Assembly (NCBI RefSeq): GCF_018861315.1
Contig: NZ_JAHLDL010000013.1
Span: forward strand, 1 to 64,000
From: Clostridium bowmanii
GTDB taxonomy: Bacteria > Bacillota > Clostridia > Clostridiales > Clostridiaceae
DNA length: 64,000 bases
Reading direction: 5' to 3'
Below, piece after piece: positions 8,838 through 17,830 of the stretch. The position numbers were made by a program, and so were the translations under genes. The notes beneath the pieces are model-generated. The model searched no databases and was not told where the DNA came from. It worked only from the letters and a program-made list of their open reading frames with translations. Numbering within the stretch: position 1 is the stretch's first letter; each line of letters begins with the position of its first letter.

Positions 8838-8912
8838 TTTCTATAATCCTATTTATATAATACTATTCGCCAAGGAAAAAGTTTTACCTTCTAAAAAGTT
8901 TTAAATAAAAAA
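8838..8912 (-). repeat. 75-bp promoter-proximal element, copy 1
   Basis: Aligns by eye over its full length with 19304-19378. Shared features on the minus strand are TTTTATTTAAAA, an AAGGAAAAA/TTTTTCCTT-type palindrome (imperfect here), then GGCGAAT followed by an AT-rich stretch before the downstream ribosome binding site. Both copies lie upstream of a small gene on the minus strand, which suggests a shared promoter with operator. Confidence 0.6.
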
Positions 8913-8977
8913 AGGACTTACCTTCATAATAGTTTATCACTAAAAGTAAATCCACACCTAATAATCAATAAATACTC

Positions 8978-9793
8978 CTAACTAACCCTATTTTGTAATC
9001 TTAGTTTATCAGCTACCATAGCTATAAATTCTGAATTAGTAGGCTTTGCTTTTCCATTACGAATAGAATATCCAAAAATTTTATTAATAGTTTCTATTTC
9101 ACCCCTGCCCCATGCAACTTCTATTGAATGTCTTATCGCTCTCTCTACTCTAGTAGGAGTGGTATTAAATTTTTCACCTATTAATGGATACAGCTCTTTT
9201 GTTACCGCTGATAAAAGTTCAGTATCATTCAATACCATGCTTATAGCTTCCCTTGCAAACATATACCCTTTTATATGAGCAGGTATTCCAATTTCATGCA
9301 TAATATTAGTTATTTGATCTATCATATCAGCATCAACTGGTTGATTTCTATTTGTTTTAATTTTGGTATTATCAACATTAGGCATTGCTTTTACATCAAC
9401 ACTATCTATGGTTTTATTTGACAGCTGTCTTATCCTTCTAATAAGTATTTCCATGTCAAAAGGTTTAACAACATAATAATCAGCTCCTAGTGCCATGGCT
9501 CTTTGTGTTATTCTATCTTGTCCAACTGCTGATAAAACTATTATATGAGGCATTGGATCTAAATCCATTGTATTTAGTCTCTCTAGAACTCCCAGCCCAT
9601 CAAGAATAGGCATAATTATATCAAGTACTACTAAATCAGGTTTTTTTTCTTCAATCAATCTTAATACTTCTATTCCATTCTCTGCTATGCCAGTAACAAC
9701 CATATCATTTTTCGTTAATATGTAATCTTTCAGAATATCACAAAATTCTCTGTTGTCATCAGCTATAATTATTTTTGTTTTAGTTTCTTCCAT
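8978..9793 (-). CDS. spo0A: Stage 0 sporulation protein A, master response regulator
   Basis: Response regulator that, when phosphorylated, starts sporulation and, in clostridia, also influences solvent and toxin genes. 271 residues. The receiver domain has the acidic pair D12-D13, phosphoacceptor D58 (LVVLDIIMP) and the VVKPF lysine. After a linker the Spo0A C-terminal DNA-binding domain follows ([19 protein letters not shown], then [23 protein letters not shown]). A GTG at 9811 is in frame but sits inside the ribosome binding site GGTGGAGGAG, so ATG 9793 is chosen. The usual upstream neighbour spoIVB is not here. The gene stands alone, with about 250 bases of AT-rich sequence in front that must contain its promoter. 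Confidence 0.96.
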   Translation of the reverse strand: MEETKTKIIIADDNREFCDILKDYILTKNDMVVTGIAENGIEVLRLIEEKKPDLVVLDIIMPILDGLGVLERLNTMDLDPMPHIIVLSAVGQDRITQRAMALGADYYVVKPFDMEILIRRIRQLSNKTIDSVDVKAMPNVDNTKIKTNRNQPVDADMIDQITNIMHEIGIPAHIKGYMFAREAISMVLNDTELLSAVTKELYPLIGEKFNTTPTRVERAIRHSIEVAWGRGEIETINKIFGYSIRNGKAKPTNSEFIAMVADKLRLQNRVS

Positions 9794-10047
9794 ATTTATA
9801 ATCTCCTCCACCCTTCAGCTCTATATTTTAACATTTATAAATTTCATCTTGATAATTCAAATACATTGCAAAATATACTTATAATGTTTATATTACCATA
9901 TTCTATAGCATGATAACAATATCTTTTTAATATTAATAATTTAACCGTTTACACGTAACTTCTCTATTTTTTTATTAATGCGAATGAGTTTGTGTTATAT
10001 TGTTGAACAAATTTGCATAGTATAACTATTAATGTGGAGGTTAGAAA

Positions 10048-10323
10048 ATGAAATTAAAAACAAATAAATTTAAACATTCTGAAAGGTTCGATTTACAAAG
10101 AAGAGCAGTTTCACACATAACTACCACATCATGGCATGAAATACCACATATATCGTACATATATGAACCTGATATAACTGACTTTTACAAGGAATTTAAA
10201 ATATTGGTAAATAATAAGATCAATTTAGAAAACAAAATTTCATTTAACACTATAATGCTTAAAGTTGTAACGGAAGGATTATTATTATCACCTGCTATAT
10301 TAGTTTGTAAAAATTTTGTTTAA
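10048..10323 (+). pseudogene. 2-oxoacid dehydrogenase E2-like acyltransferase, truncated
   Basis: The 91 codons match the start of the catalytic (CAT-like) domain of E2 acyltransferases: RRAVSHITTTSWHEIPHISYIYEPDITDFY and ISFNTIMLKVVTEGLLLSPA. A complete domain needs about 220 residues with the C-terminal HxxxDG active site, which is missing. The start is strong (GGAGG seven bases before ATG) and a terminator follows at 10362-10389, so a promoter-terminator unit with a gutted gene remains. No E1, E3 or lipoyl domain is near. Confidence 0.65.
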
Positions 10324-10361
10324 TTGTAATATTTAATTGCAATGCTTGTCACACTAAAAAG

Positions 10362-10389
10362 AACCATATCTTAGTTGATATGGTTTTGC
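10362..10389 (+). terminator. Terminator after the E2-like fragment
   Basis: 9-bp stem AACCATATC/GATATGGTT with a 6-base loop, followed by TTGC; short T tract. Confidence 0.55.
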
Positions 10390-10459
10390 TTTCAGCGACA
10401 TACATGAACAATTAATTTAATTTCTCACCAAAAATATGAAATGTAAGTAGATAGTGATT

Positions 10460-11338
10460 TTATTGCATTTTTATCTGTTTAATGATGTCATAAACAAGTT
10501 TTTGAGTTTTTAGAGCCTCCACAGCATCAATACTTGGCTTCGTATCGCCAATTATTGATTTAATAAAATGCATCACAGCATCTTCAAATCCTCTGCGCTT
10601 TAAAATTGTATCCCAAGAAGCAGATGCACTTGTTATTAACTTTCCATCCTTTTCAACTTCCATTGTATCCATTTTAACTCTTATTATGGAATTTTCAGCT
10701 ACAAACTCCAGCTGTTCCAAATTTGATCCCGTATTCCTGTGCATGCCTACAAACATCTGTTTATTATTTTGGCTTTTATAAAAATGTTGAGCATAGATTA
10801 ATTGATTCTCAGCATTAACTTCGCTCCAGCCCTTTATGCTCCCGACTGGTTCTCCAATCCAACGGGCAGTATCAACTAAGTGAATATAATCATCAAGCAA
10901 GGTAAAATCGAAATCCTTGGGTCCAATTCCATTTACTCTGTGTTTTTCAATACGTACCCAAGCAGCATTATTTCCTTCCTGCTTTGCCTTTACATACATA
11001 GGCGCAAATCTTCGATTAAAGCCTACCATTACTTTTCTTCCATATTTTATACTCAATTCTGCAATCTTTTCTGCTTCCTCCAAGGTAGATGCTAAAGGCT
11101 TATCTACGTAAACGTCTTTTCCTTTTCTTAGTGCTTCTGATACAATTTCAAAATGAGTGGCCGTTGAACTATGAACGAAAATTGCATCACATTCTTTAAT
11201 TAGATCGGATAAATTTGCAAAATCATTAATACGATACCCCTTACAAATTTCTTTTCTTCTAGTTTCAGTTGGGGAATAGGCCCCAATCAGAGACCAAGCT
11301 GTTTCTTTTGTGAGCCTCACATGATTGAAATCAATCAT
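10460..11338 (-). pseudogene. Gfo/Idh/MocA-family oxidoreductase lacking its N-terminus
   Basis: 292 codons. The protein enters the NAD-binding fold only at its second strand (SLIGAYSPTETRRKEIC), then AIFVHSSTATHFEIVSEAL and the signature DVYVDKPLA (EKP-type lysine), FNRRFAPMY, and a C-terminal alpha/beta domain to the end. The first strand and GxGxxG loop, about 35 residues, are missing, and no ribosome binding site precedes the ATG at 11338. The acetyltransferase gene stops five bases upstream, so a deletion probably fused the two. Without the glycine loop it is unlikely to bind NAD(P) normally. Intact relatives oxidise or reduce sugars and polyols. Confidence 0.7.
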
Positions 11339-11343
11339 GTTAC

Positions 11344-11808
11344 TTAAACTAATTGTTTTTTAACTATAATACTTTTTCCTAAATTAGGGACTTCCACTTC
11401 ATTAACATATTTATACCCTAATGCATAATAAAAATTCAGTGATGTTAGACTTGAAGATATCTGTATTGAATTGACTAAATTTCTCTTAGCCTTATCTTCT
11501 ATAAAAGATATTAGTTTTCTACCAACACCATGTTTATGATAACTGCATTTTACAAAGACTGTATAAATAATATTGTTTTCATAACTTGCAGTGCCGATTA
11601 TTTCTCCATTTAATTCAGCAACATATATATCACGTTTTTTAGCTTTTTCTATCATGTAGTCAGGTATATATAGCCTACACATATCATTAATAATTTCTTC
11701 TGGATAATCTTTGCTATTTATTTCAATCAAGTTTTGCTTTATAATTTCGCATACATTTGAACTATCCATATTCTTAAATCTTCTAACAATAATATTTTCA
11801 AATTCCAT
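11344..11808 (-). CDS. GNAT-family N-acetyltransferase
   Basis: 154 residues in the GNAT fold: an N-terminal strand (IIVRRFKNMDSSNVCEII), the central sheet YVAELNGEIIGTASYE, the acetyl-CoA pyrophosphate loop in VKCSYHKHGVGRKLISFIED (Q/RxxGxG/A pattern as HKHGVG), and SLTSLNFYYALGYKYVNEVEVP near the C-terminus. A GTG at 11817 is in frame, but GGAGAGG is best spaced for the ATG at 11808. The substrate is unknown. The truncated oxidoreductase follows almost immediately, probably by deletion rather than as a designed operon. Confidence 0.8.
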   Translation of the reverse strand: MEFENIIVRRFKNMDSSNVCEIIKQNLIEINSKDYPEEIINDMCRLYIPDYMIEKAKKRDIYVAELNGEIIGTASYENNIIYTVFVKCSYHKHGVGRKLISFIEDKAKRNLVNSIQISSSLTSLNFYYALGYKYVNEVEVPNLGKSIIVKKQLV

Positions 11809-12209
11809 TATTAACACCTCTCCATAATAATTTCATACAATTGTACCCTTATGTCCTTATTGCGATTAATCATGATCATTATCACTATTGAGCATGCTGA
11901 GATATCGATATATGCTAGGATCTGAAGAATATAGTTGTTTTACTGCTTCGTTCACAAATATTACCACTTGCAATGGCAACTATATAGTTGGTATTATACC
12001 CAATATTTTGTTAAGAAATCTCATAAACGATATCCAAAGGTTGTAAATATATACAATATAGATTATCACGATAACAAAAGAATATCAATAAAAAATTATT
12101 ATTGTGATAATAAAAATTCAGATGTTACTTCATTTAAAAATGGTAAGAACTTTAAAATGACCACATCTTACAATAAAATATATTTATATAAATATTTACA
12201 GTAAAGCCA

Positions 12210-12238
12210 TTGACTGAAAATTCTTTCGATGATAATAT
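12210..12238 (+). promoter_or_regulatory. Sigma-A-type promoter of tnaA
   Basis: TTGACT (12210-12215), 17-base spacer, TAATAT (12233-12238). It gives a leader of about 40 bases before the tnaA start, too short for a TnaC-type attenuator. Confidence 0.6.
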
Positions 12239-12282
12239 TTAATTATATTATAAATAAAAAAATAAAAATGGAGGTTTTTGTT

Positions 12283-13668
12283 ATGGGAGCAAAATATATA
12301 CCTGAACCATTTAGAATTAAGATGGTAGAAACAATTAAAATGCTTACTCGTGAAGAAAGAAAACAAAAGATTGCTGAAGCAAAATATAATATGTTTAACC
12401 TTAGGGGTGAAGATGTTTATATTGACCTATTAACTGATAGTGGAACAAATGCCATGAGTCAAGAGCAATGGGCTGGTGTAATTAGAGGTGATGAGGCATA
12501 TGCTGGCGGATCAAGTTACTTTAAACTTGTGGAGGCAGCGCAAGACATTTTTGGTTATAAATATATCCAACCAGTTCATCAAGGCCGTGCAGCAGAGAAG
12601 GTTATGTTTGGAATATTATTGGGACAAGATAAATACTCCATTTCGAATACTCACTTTGATACAACAAGAGCACACGTAGAAGCCACAGGTGCAAGAGCCA
12701 TTGATTGTGTTGTTGAAGTGGCTAAAGATCCAGCAAAGAGAGCCCCTTTTAAAGGAAATATGGATGTTGAAAAATTAGAATCATTGATTAAAGAGTACGG
12801 CGATAATAAGGTTGGTCTTGTTGTTATGACAATTACAAATAACTCAGCGGGCGGTCAACCAGTATCTGTGCAAAATGTAAGAGAAACAGCAGCAATTTGT
12901 AAAAACCATGGTATTAAGTTGTGCATTGATGCTGCACGTTATGCAGAGAATGCTTACTTTGTAAAGGAAAGAGAAGAAGGATATTCAGATAAATCAATAA
13001 AAGAAATTGTAAAAGAAATGTTCGGATATGCAGATATGTTCACGATGAGTGCTAAGAAAGATACAATTGTAAATATGGGTGGATTAATTGGTGTTAAAGA
13101 CGATGAAAAATTATTCCAAGCTTGTAAAGAGCGTACGATTTTATTCGAGGGTTTCATTACTTATGGTGGTTTATCGGGTCGTGATCTTGAGAGTTTAGCA
13201 ATTGGTCTTTATGAGGGACTTGATGAAAATTACCTGAAATATCGTATTGGACAAATGAAATATCTTGCGTCTAGACTTGATGAAGCAGGTATCACATACC
13301 AATCACCAGTAGGTGGACATGGTGTATTTGTAGATGCAAAAGCGATGCTACCTCAAATTCCGTTCTATGAATTTCCAGCACAAGCTCTTGCAATTGAACT
13401 TTACATCGAAGCTGGAATTCGTTCGTGCGATATTGGGTCTTATATGATGGGAAATGATCCTGATACAGGAAAACAAATAAAATCAGAATTTGAGTTTACA
13501 CGTCTAGCAATTCCACGTCGTGTTTATACTCAATCTCATTTCGATGTTATGGCTGATGCTTTAATTTCAATAAAAGAAAGAGCGAGTGAAATACATGGTT
13601 ATAGAATTACCTGGGAGCCAGCTGTTCTTAGACACTTCCAAGCAAGTCTTGAACCAGTAGAAATATAA
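12283..13668 (+). CDS. tnaA: Tryptophanase (tryptophan indole-lyase)
   Basis: PLP-dependent beta-elimination of tryptophan to indole, pyruvate and ammonia. 461 residues, full family length: [22 protein letters not shown], the FDTT segment, [20 protein letters not shown], and the Schiff-base lysine in MSAKKD. It is separated from tyrosine phenol-lyase by three positions: Asp in FDTT (Thr in TPL), an 'IGS' segment where TPL has the tyrosine-binding Arg, and the C-terminal LRHF histidine where TPL has Phe. In-frame upstream starts exist, but GGAGG lies eight bases before ATG 12283. The next gene is an NSS transporter, as in other tna loci. Confidence 0.92.
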   Translation: MGAKYIPEPFRIKMVETIKMLTREERKQKIAEAKYNMFNLRGEDVYIDLLTDSGTNAMSQEQWAGVIRGDEAYAGGSSYFKLVEAAQDIFGYKYIQPVHQGRAAEKVMFGILLGQDKYSISNTHFDTTRAHVEATGARAIDCVVEVAKDPAKRAPFKGNMDVEKLESLIKEYGDNKVGLVVMTITNNSAGGQPVSVQNVRETAAICKNHGIKLCIDAARYAENAYFVKEREEGYSDKSIKEIVKEMFGYADMFTMSAKKDTIVNMGGLIGVKDDEKLFQACKERTILFEGFITYGGLSGRDLESLAIGLYEGLDENYLKYRIGQMKYLASRLDEAGITYQSPVGGHGVFVDAKAMLPQIPFYEFPAQALAIELYIEAGIRSCDIGSYMMGNDPDTGKQIKSEFEFTRLAIPRRVYTQSHFDVMADALISIKERASEIHGYRITWEPAVLRHFQASLEPVEI

Positions 13669-13679
13669 GAAATGACAAT

Positions 13680-13734
13680 CAGAAACTTTATGTTTCTGTT
13701 ATAGCCTCTGAGGTTGTGACTATGATTTCAGAGG
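13680..13734 (+). terminator. Tandem hairpins between tnaA and the transporter gene
   Basis: First hairpin CAGAAAC/GTTTCTG (13680-13698), then a second, CCTCTGA/TCAGAGG (13705-13734), followed by TTTATTATTT. The second has terminator form, but the transporter gene has no obvious promoter after it. It may give partial termination and so less transporter than enzyme. Confidence 0.5.
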
Positions 13735-13802
13735 TTTATTATTTACTGTTAAGCTTAAACATCAACCCAGAGACTATTATATTATAAAGGAGGAAGCTAG
13801 CA

Positions 13803-15344
13803 ATGAGAGAAAATTGGAAAAGCAGGAAAGGATTTATTTTTGCAGCAGCAGGAGCTGCAATAGGTCTGGGCAATTTATGGCGATTTCCATTTCAAGCATA
13901 TAAAAATGGTGGAGGAGCATTCCTTTTACCATACTTTGTAGCATTGATTACTTGCGCAATACCTTTAATGATTATGGAGTATGCTTATGGTAGAAAGATT
14001 CGTGGAGGATCAGTTAAGGCATTTTCGAAATTAAAAAAGAAATTAGAAATTGTTGGGTGGATCCAAGTAATGGTACCTATAATAGTTATGACTTATTATT
14101 CTGCAATTATTGCTGTAGCAGTAGTATTTATGGTTTTTTCCTTGGGACATGCGTTTGGCATTATTAACTGGCTTTCAGATCCAGGACCTATTATGGGTAT
14201 GGTTACAGGAAGTGCAAAAAATGCTTTAGACTTAGGTGCTGGCATGAGTATTTATATTTTGATCGCTGTTATTGTAGTTTGGATTTGTAACTGGCTTATT
14301 GTTAAAAAAGGAATTTCTGGCGGAATAGAAAAAATGTCAATGATTTTCACACCCTTATTAATGGTACTAATGATCATATTTATGATTAATGCGGTTCGTT
14401 TAAAAGGTTCCGCAATAGGTCTTGAAGCACTGTTTAAACCTGATTTCTCAAAAATTCTAGTTCCCAGCATTTGGGTTTCGGCTTATGCTCAAGTATTTTT
14501 TTCAACAACTTTGGCTGTAGGTGTTATGATCGCCTATGGTTCATATTTAGATGATAAAGCAGATATTGTAAACAGCGCAATTATTACGGTTTTAGCAAAT
14601 TCAAGTTTTGATCTCATTGCTGGTGTGTTAGTATTTTCAACATTGGGTTACTTAGTTAGTAATATGGGTGTAGAATTTACATCATTTGGTACAGGTGCAG
14701 GTGTTGCATTTATAGCATTCCCAATTGCTATTTCAACCATGTCAACAAATGTTGTAATCCAAGGATTGCTCGGTTTTCTCTTCTTCTTTTGTCTATTTAT
14801 CGCTGGCTTATCATCCAGTATTTCAATGCTGGAATCATTTACTACTGCTGCGTTAGATAAATTTGATGTTTCTAGAGAGAAACTTGTTTCAATTATTTCC
14901 ATTGTTGGATTCTGTGGCAGTGCATGTTTTGCAAGCTATGCTGGATTTAACTATATATTAGATATAGTAGATGCTTATGTGGGGAACATTGTAATTGCAG
15001 GCTTGGGCCTTGCAGAAGTTATTTTAGTTAGTTACATTTATGGAACAAGTAAGCTACGAGAGGAAGCAAATGCTTACTCAGATTTTAAAGTTGGCATATG
15101 GTGGGATTATCTACTAAAATACTTTACTCCATTATTACTGGGAGCTGTTGTAATAACAAATCTATTCAATATAATTACTGAATTGCTAAAAAAGGATACG
15201 GCGGGAGTAGTTTCTAACATCGTATTTGGTTGGGGAACTGTAATTATAATGATTATTGCCTCCTTTGTATTCTACAAGAAAAAATGGACTGCAAAAGCAC
15301 AAGAAGTAGCTCCAACTTTAAATGATAAAAAAGTAAATCTCTAA
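13803..15344 (+). CDS. tnaT: Na+-dependent NSS/SNF-family amino-acid transporter, probably for tryptophan
   Basis: 513 residues with about 12 membrane helices. The N-terminus has the hallmark of neurotransmitter:sodium symporters, GFIFAAAGAAIGLGNLWRFPF, which lines the sodium and substrate site; FFSTTLAVGVMIAYGSYL in helix 6 and AGLSSSISMLES in helix 8 are also typical. AAAGGAGG precedes the ATG. Symbiobacterium TnaT, a sodium-coupled tryptophan importer, belongs to this family and also neighbours tnaA, so tryptophan is the likely substrate by context. The sequence alone would also allow another amino acid. A small-subunit gene follows 31 bases later. Confidence 0.8.
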   Translation: MRENWKSRKGFIFAAAGAAIGLGNLWRFPFQAYKNGGGAFLLPYFVALITCAIPLMIMEYAYGRKIRGGSVKAFSKLKKKLEIVGWIQVMVPIIVMTYYSAIIAVAVVFMVFSLGHAFGIINWLSDPGPIMGMVTGSAKNALDLGAGMSIYILIAVIVVWICNWLIVKKGISGGIEKMSMIFTPLLMVLMIIFMINAVRLKGSAIGLEALFKPDFSKILVPSIWVSAYAQVFFSTTLAVGVMIAYGSYLDDKADIVNSAIITVLANSSFDLIAGVLVFSTLGYLVSNMGVEFTSFGTGAGVAFIAFPIAISTMSTNVVIQGLLGFLFFFCLFIAGLSSSISMLESFTTAALDKFDVSREKLVSIISIVGFCGSACFASYAGFNYILDIVDAYVGNIVIAGLGLAEVILVSYIYGTSKLREEANAYSDFKVGIWWDYLLKYFTPLLLGAVVITNLFNIITELLKKDTAGVVSNIVFGWGTVIIMIIASFVFYKKKWTAKAQEVAPTLNDKKVNL

Positions 15345-15375
15345 ATAAAATGAATGAATAATTGGAGGGATTCAT

Positions 15376-15501
15376 ATGTCAACAAGTGCTATAGTTATGA
15401 TGATCATAGGATGCGGAACGGTTTGGGGCGGAACAATAGTTGCAATTGTTATCGCATTGGCAGTAGAAAAGAAAAATGCCTTACCAACCAAGGTAAACTA
15501 G
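15376..15501 (+). CDS. MetS-like small subunit of an NSS-family transporter
   Basis: 41 residues, starting MSTSAIVMMIIGCGTVWGG, with one membrane helix and a short basic tail. It matches the pattern of MetS-family small subunits, which in Corynebacterium (MetPS) are required beside the NSS-family methionine/alanine importer. GGAGGG lies seven bases before the ATG, and the gene sits 31 bases after the transporter and before the operon terminator. Role by analogy: assembly or activity of the transporter membrane complex. It is below the usual gene-calling length and easily missed. Confidence 0.8.
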   Translation: MSTSAIVMMIIGCGTVWGGTIVAIVIALAVEKKNALPTKVN

Positions 15502-15538
15502 TTAAATAAGAAGAGAAATATAATTATTACAAATAATA

Positions 15539-15578
15539 GGGTATTTTAAGCATCATGTTTCATGCCTAAAATACCCTT
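15539..15578 (+). terminator. Terminator of the tna operon
   Basis: Stem GGGTATTTTA-GCAT with ATGC-TAAAATACCC (one mismatch), about 14 bp, followed by TTATTATGCTTT. Confidence 0.75.
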
Positions 15579-15654
15579 ATTATGCTTTCAACCCTTTATT
15601 TGTATCTTTGTATTTAGTCACCACTTTCGAATAAGATAGTTAGTGGTGAGATGT

Positions 15655-16002
15655 TTATGCTCTTATGTTTTTGTCTATTTTTTTTATTATTACGTCATAC
15701 AAAATACCTGTTCTGCCCACAGCTACAACATCTAAAGTTAACAATGAATGACAGTGCCCTTCTTTACATTCCGGTAAACTTAAGTGTTTATATTTCAGTT
15801 CTTCTAGCTTTCCACACTTGTATTTTTCATCACTTACTAATTCTTGCAACTCATTTATTATGTTATTCTCAAATTCATCCCTGGTGTACTCATTGTATGT
15901 ACCTACTATCTTAGCTTCCCCATATGTCGCCTTAATCCATACCCTAAATACCATCTCTGCACTATGTGTATATTTCTTTTTTAACCTATATTTATCTGAC
16001 AT
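15655..16002 (-). CDS. Conserved-looking protein of unknown function
   Basis: 115 residues with no signal peptide or membrane helix. It starts with a basic segment (MSDKYRLKKKYTH) and has an alternating beta-type pattern (MVFRVWIKATYGEAKIVGTY), an acidic helix (DEFENNIINELQELVSDEKYKC) and two cysteines in PECKEGHC. AGGTGTG precedes the ATG at 16002. I do not recognise the family. It stands alone between the tna operon (convergent) and the PASTA kinase gene (upstream, same strand, about 160 bases away). Confidence 0.55.
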   Translation of the reverse strand: MSDKYRLKKKYTHSAEMVFRVWIKATYGEAKIVGTYNEYTRDEFENNIINELQELVSDEKYKCGKLEELKYKHLSLPECKEGHCHSLLTLDVVAVGRTGILYDVIIKKIDKNIRA

Positions 16003-16165
16003 TTAATTTCACACCTAACCTTTTTTTGTTATTTAGTACTATTTCGCTAATAGCATAATCCATATTATGTTGAATTTTTAAAGTATAACGCAATTTCGAA
16101 TTTGTTCATCCAGTTCATATTCTGTTTGATTGATAAGGATTCGTTAATTCTCAAATTTGGTAAGG

Positions 16166-17626
16166 CTAGTGTTTACTCTTTTTCCCACCTTTTTCCTTCT
16201 TTACTGGTGCTGTTGGTGTTTTATGAGCTTTTGGTGCTACCGGTGCTGTTGGTGATACTTGAGTACTAGTAGTCTGAACAATTTTTTTACCTTGGCTTAT
16301 TACCAAGGCTATTTTACCACCCTTTTCGTAGGATGTATTTACCACAGGTGTTTGACTAATAACTAATCCCTTTTGGATACTATCGCTATAATCATTTGTT
16401 ATATTATCAAGTATAAATCCATTAGTAGCAACAGTTTTCTCGGCAATATCTTGAGTTTTTCCAATAAGTGAAGGAACAAACTTTTTTTCTATCACTGGTT
16501 CTGTTGGAGCAGTAGTCTTTACAATGGCAGGTTGCTTATTACCAGACGTCCCATTGGATAGAAGTTTTCCTAGAATTACAACAATCATAATCAAAATAAG
16601 TGATGCAATAATTATCATTGCCTTTTTATTCTTACTTATTTTCTTATTTGTAGGTAATACTTCTTTATCTGTATTCATCATTGTGTTTTCATCTTCTGAA
16701 GCTTTACTCATAACTGTTGTTAAATCATTTGCTATATCTAAGCCCACCGCTGCGCCCATAAACATTGTAGCATCGTCTTGACTACTATACATTTCGGTTT
16801 CAAAATTAGAATGTTCCTTGATTTTCTCTAAAACAGCTGCCGTTTCCCTAGCTGTTTGGTATCTTTTAATTGGTTCTTTTTCCATGCATTTCAGAATTAC
16901 TCCGTTTACATTTTCAGGTATATCTTTAATAATTTCTTTTGGTGGAATAACCGGTTCTTGGATATGCATCATAGCTATGGATATAGCGCTATCTGCATTA
17001 TAAGGTACTTGCCCCGTCACCATTTCATACATCACAACACCTAAGGAATATATGTCTGTTCTACAATCTACAATATTTCCTTTTGCTTGTTCTGGAGAAA
17101 AATAGCGTACGGTGCCCATAACATTATTGGAATTAGTTGCGGTTCTTGCATCATCAACTTTAGCTATCCCAAAATCCATAACCTTAACCATATTATCTTC
17201 CGTTATCATAATATTATCTGGTTTTATATCTCGATGAATTATCTTGCTTTTATGAGCACACTCAAGTGCCTTTGCTACTTGGAAAGCTATATTTACTGTC
17301 TCTGCAGAGCTAAGCCTGCCATTTTCCTTTATTACTTTCTTTAATGTTTTTCCGTCGATATATTCCATAACTATAAAATTAATATGTTCTTCTTCAGAAG
17401 CATCATGAACATTCACTATGTTCGGATGCGACAATCTCGCAATAGAAGTAGCTTCCCTTTTAAACCTAGCAACAAAATCTTCATTATTATTTAACTCTGT
17501 TTTTAATATTTTTACTGCAACAAATCTATTTAATAAATGGCACTTTGCTTTATAGACAGTACCCATGCCGCCCTCGCCAATTTTCTCTAATAATTCATAT
17601 CTATTTAAAAGCAATTTGCCTATCAT
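16166..17626 (-). CDS. Membrane Ser/Thr protein kinase with one PASTA domain
   Basis: 486 residues. The kinase domain spans about residues 1-270: glycine loop GEGGMG (17-22), ATP lysine K39 in VAVK, catalytic HRDIKPDN (131-138) and DFG (151-153), GTVRYFSPEQA in the activation segment. A linker, one membrane helix (about 335-355) and an extracellular part follow, with a single clear PASTA unit (FVPSLIGKTQDIAEKTVATNG) and a Lys/Pro/Thr-rich tail. PrkC/PknB-type kinases sense muropeptides through three or more PASTA units and are encoded with the PP2C phosphatase prpC. Here there is one unit and no phosphatase neighbour, so it is probably an extra, divergent kinase. AAGGAGG precedes ATG 17626. 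Confidence 0.88.
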   Translation of the reverse strand: MIGKLLLNRYELLEKIGEGGMGTVYKAKCHLLNRFVAVKILKTELNNNEDFVARFKREATSIARLSHPNIVNVHDASEEEHINFIVMEYIDGKTLKKVIKENGRLSSAETVNIAFQVAKALECAHKSKIIHRDIKPDNIMITEDNMVKVMDFGIAKVDDARTATNSNNVMGTVRYFSPEQAKGNIVDCRTDIYSLGVVMYEMVTGQVPYNADSAISIAMMHIQEPVIPPKEIIKDIPENVNGVILKCMEKEPIKRYQTARETAAVLEKIKEHSNFETEMYSSQDDATMFMGAAVGLDIANDLTTVMSKASEDENTMMNTDKEVLPTNKKISKNKKAMIIIASLILIMIVVILGKLLSNGTSGNKQPAIVKTTAPTEPVIEKKFVPSLIGKTQDIAEKTVATNGFILDNITNDYSDSIQKGLVISQTPVVNTSYEKGGKIALVISQGKKIVQTTSTQVSPTAPVAPKAHKTPTAPVKKEKGGKKSKH

Positions 17627-17830
17627 ATATTTTTTCCTCCTTGAAGAATATTCCTTTCACATTATATCACAGCCAAGGAAGCTATTACTTAAATTTTTCT
17701 ATTGAGAAGTAGATTGCCTAGCAGCCCTTGAATCCAAAGACAAAAATTTATCTTGTAAAATTAAAAATAATAGAAGCTATAAAAATGTCTATTACATTTT
17801 CATAGCTTAAATGAACATCATCTAATTTTC

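Noticed and set aside
11935-12204. Tyr/Trp-rich frame (16 Tyr in 89 codons) just upstream of tnaA, as a TnaC-like leader peptide.
   Set aside because: It starts at a TTG without a ribosome binding site, lies wholly upstream of the best tnaA promoter (12210-12238), and lacks the Trp-Pro spacing of TnaC. An overlapping 50-codon ATG frame (11894-12046) is equally unconvincing. AT-rich DNA gives Tyr, Asn and Lys codons by chance.
12283-13668. Tyrosine phenol-lyase.
   Set aside because: The three positions that separate the enzymes (FDTT Asp, no tyrosine-binding Arg before 'IGS', LRHF His) are those of tryptophanase.
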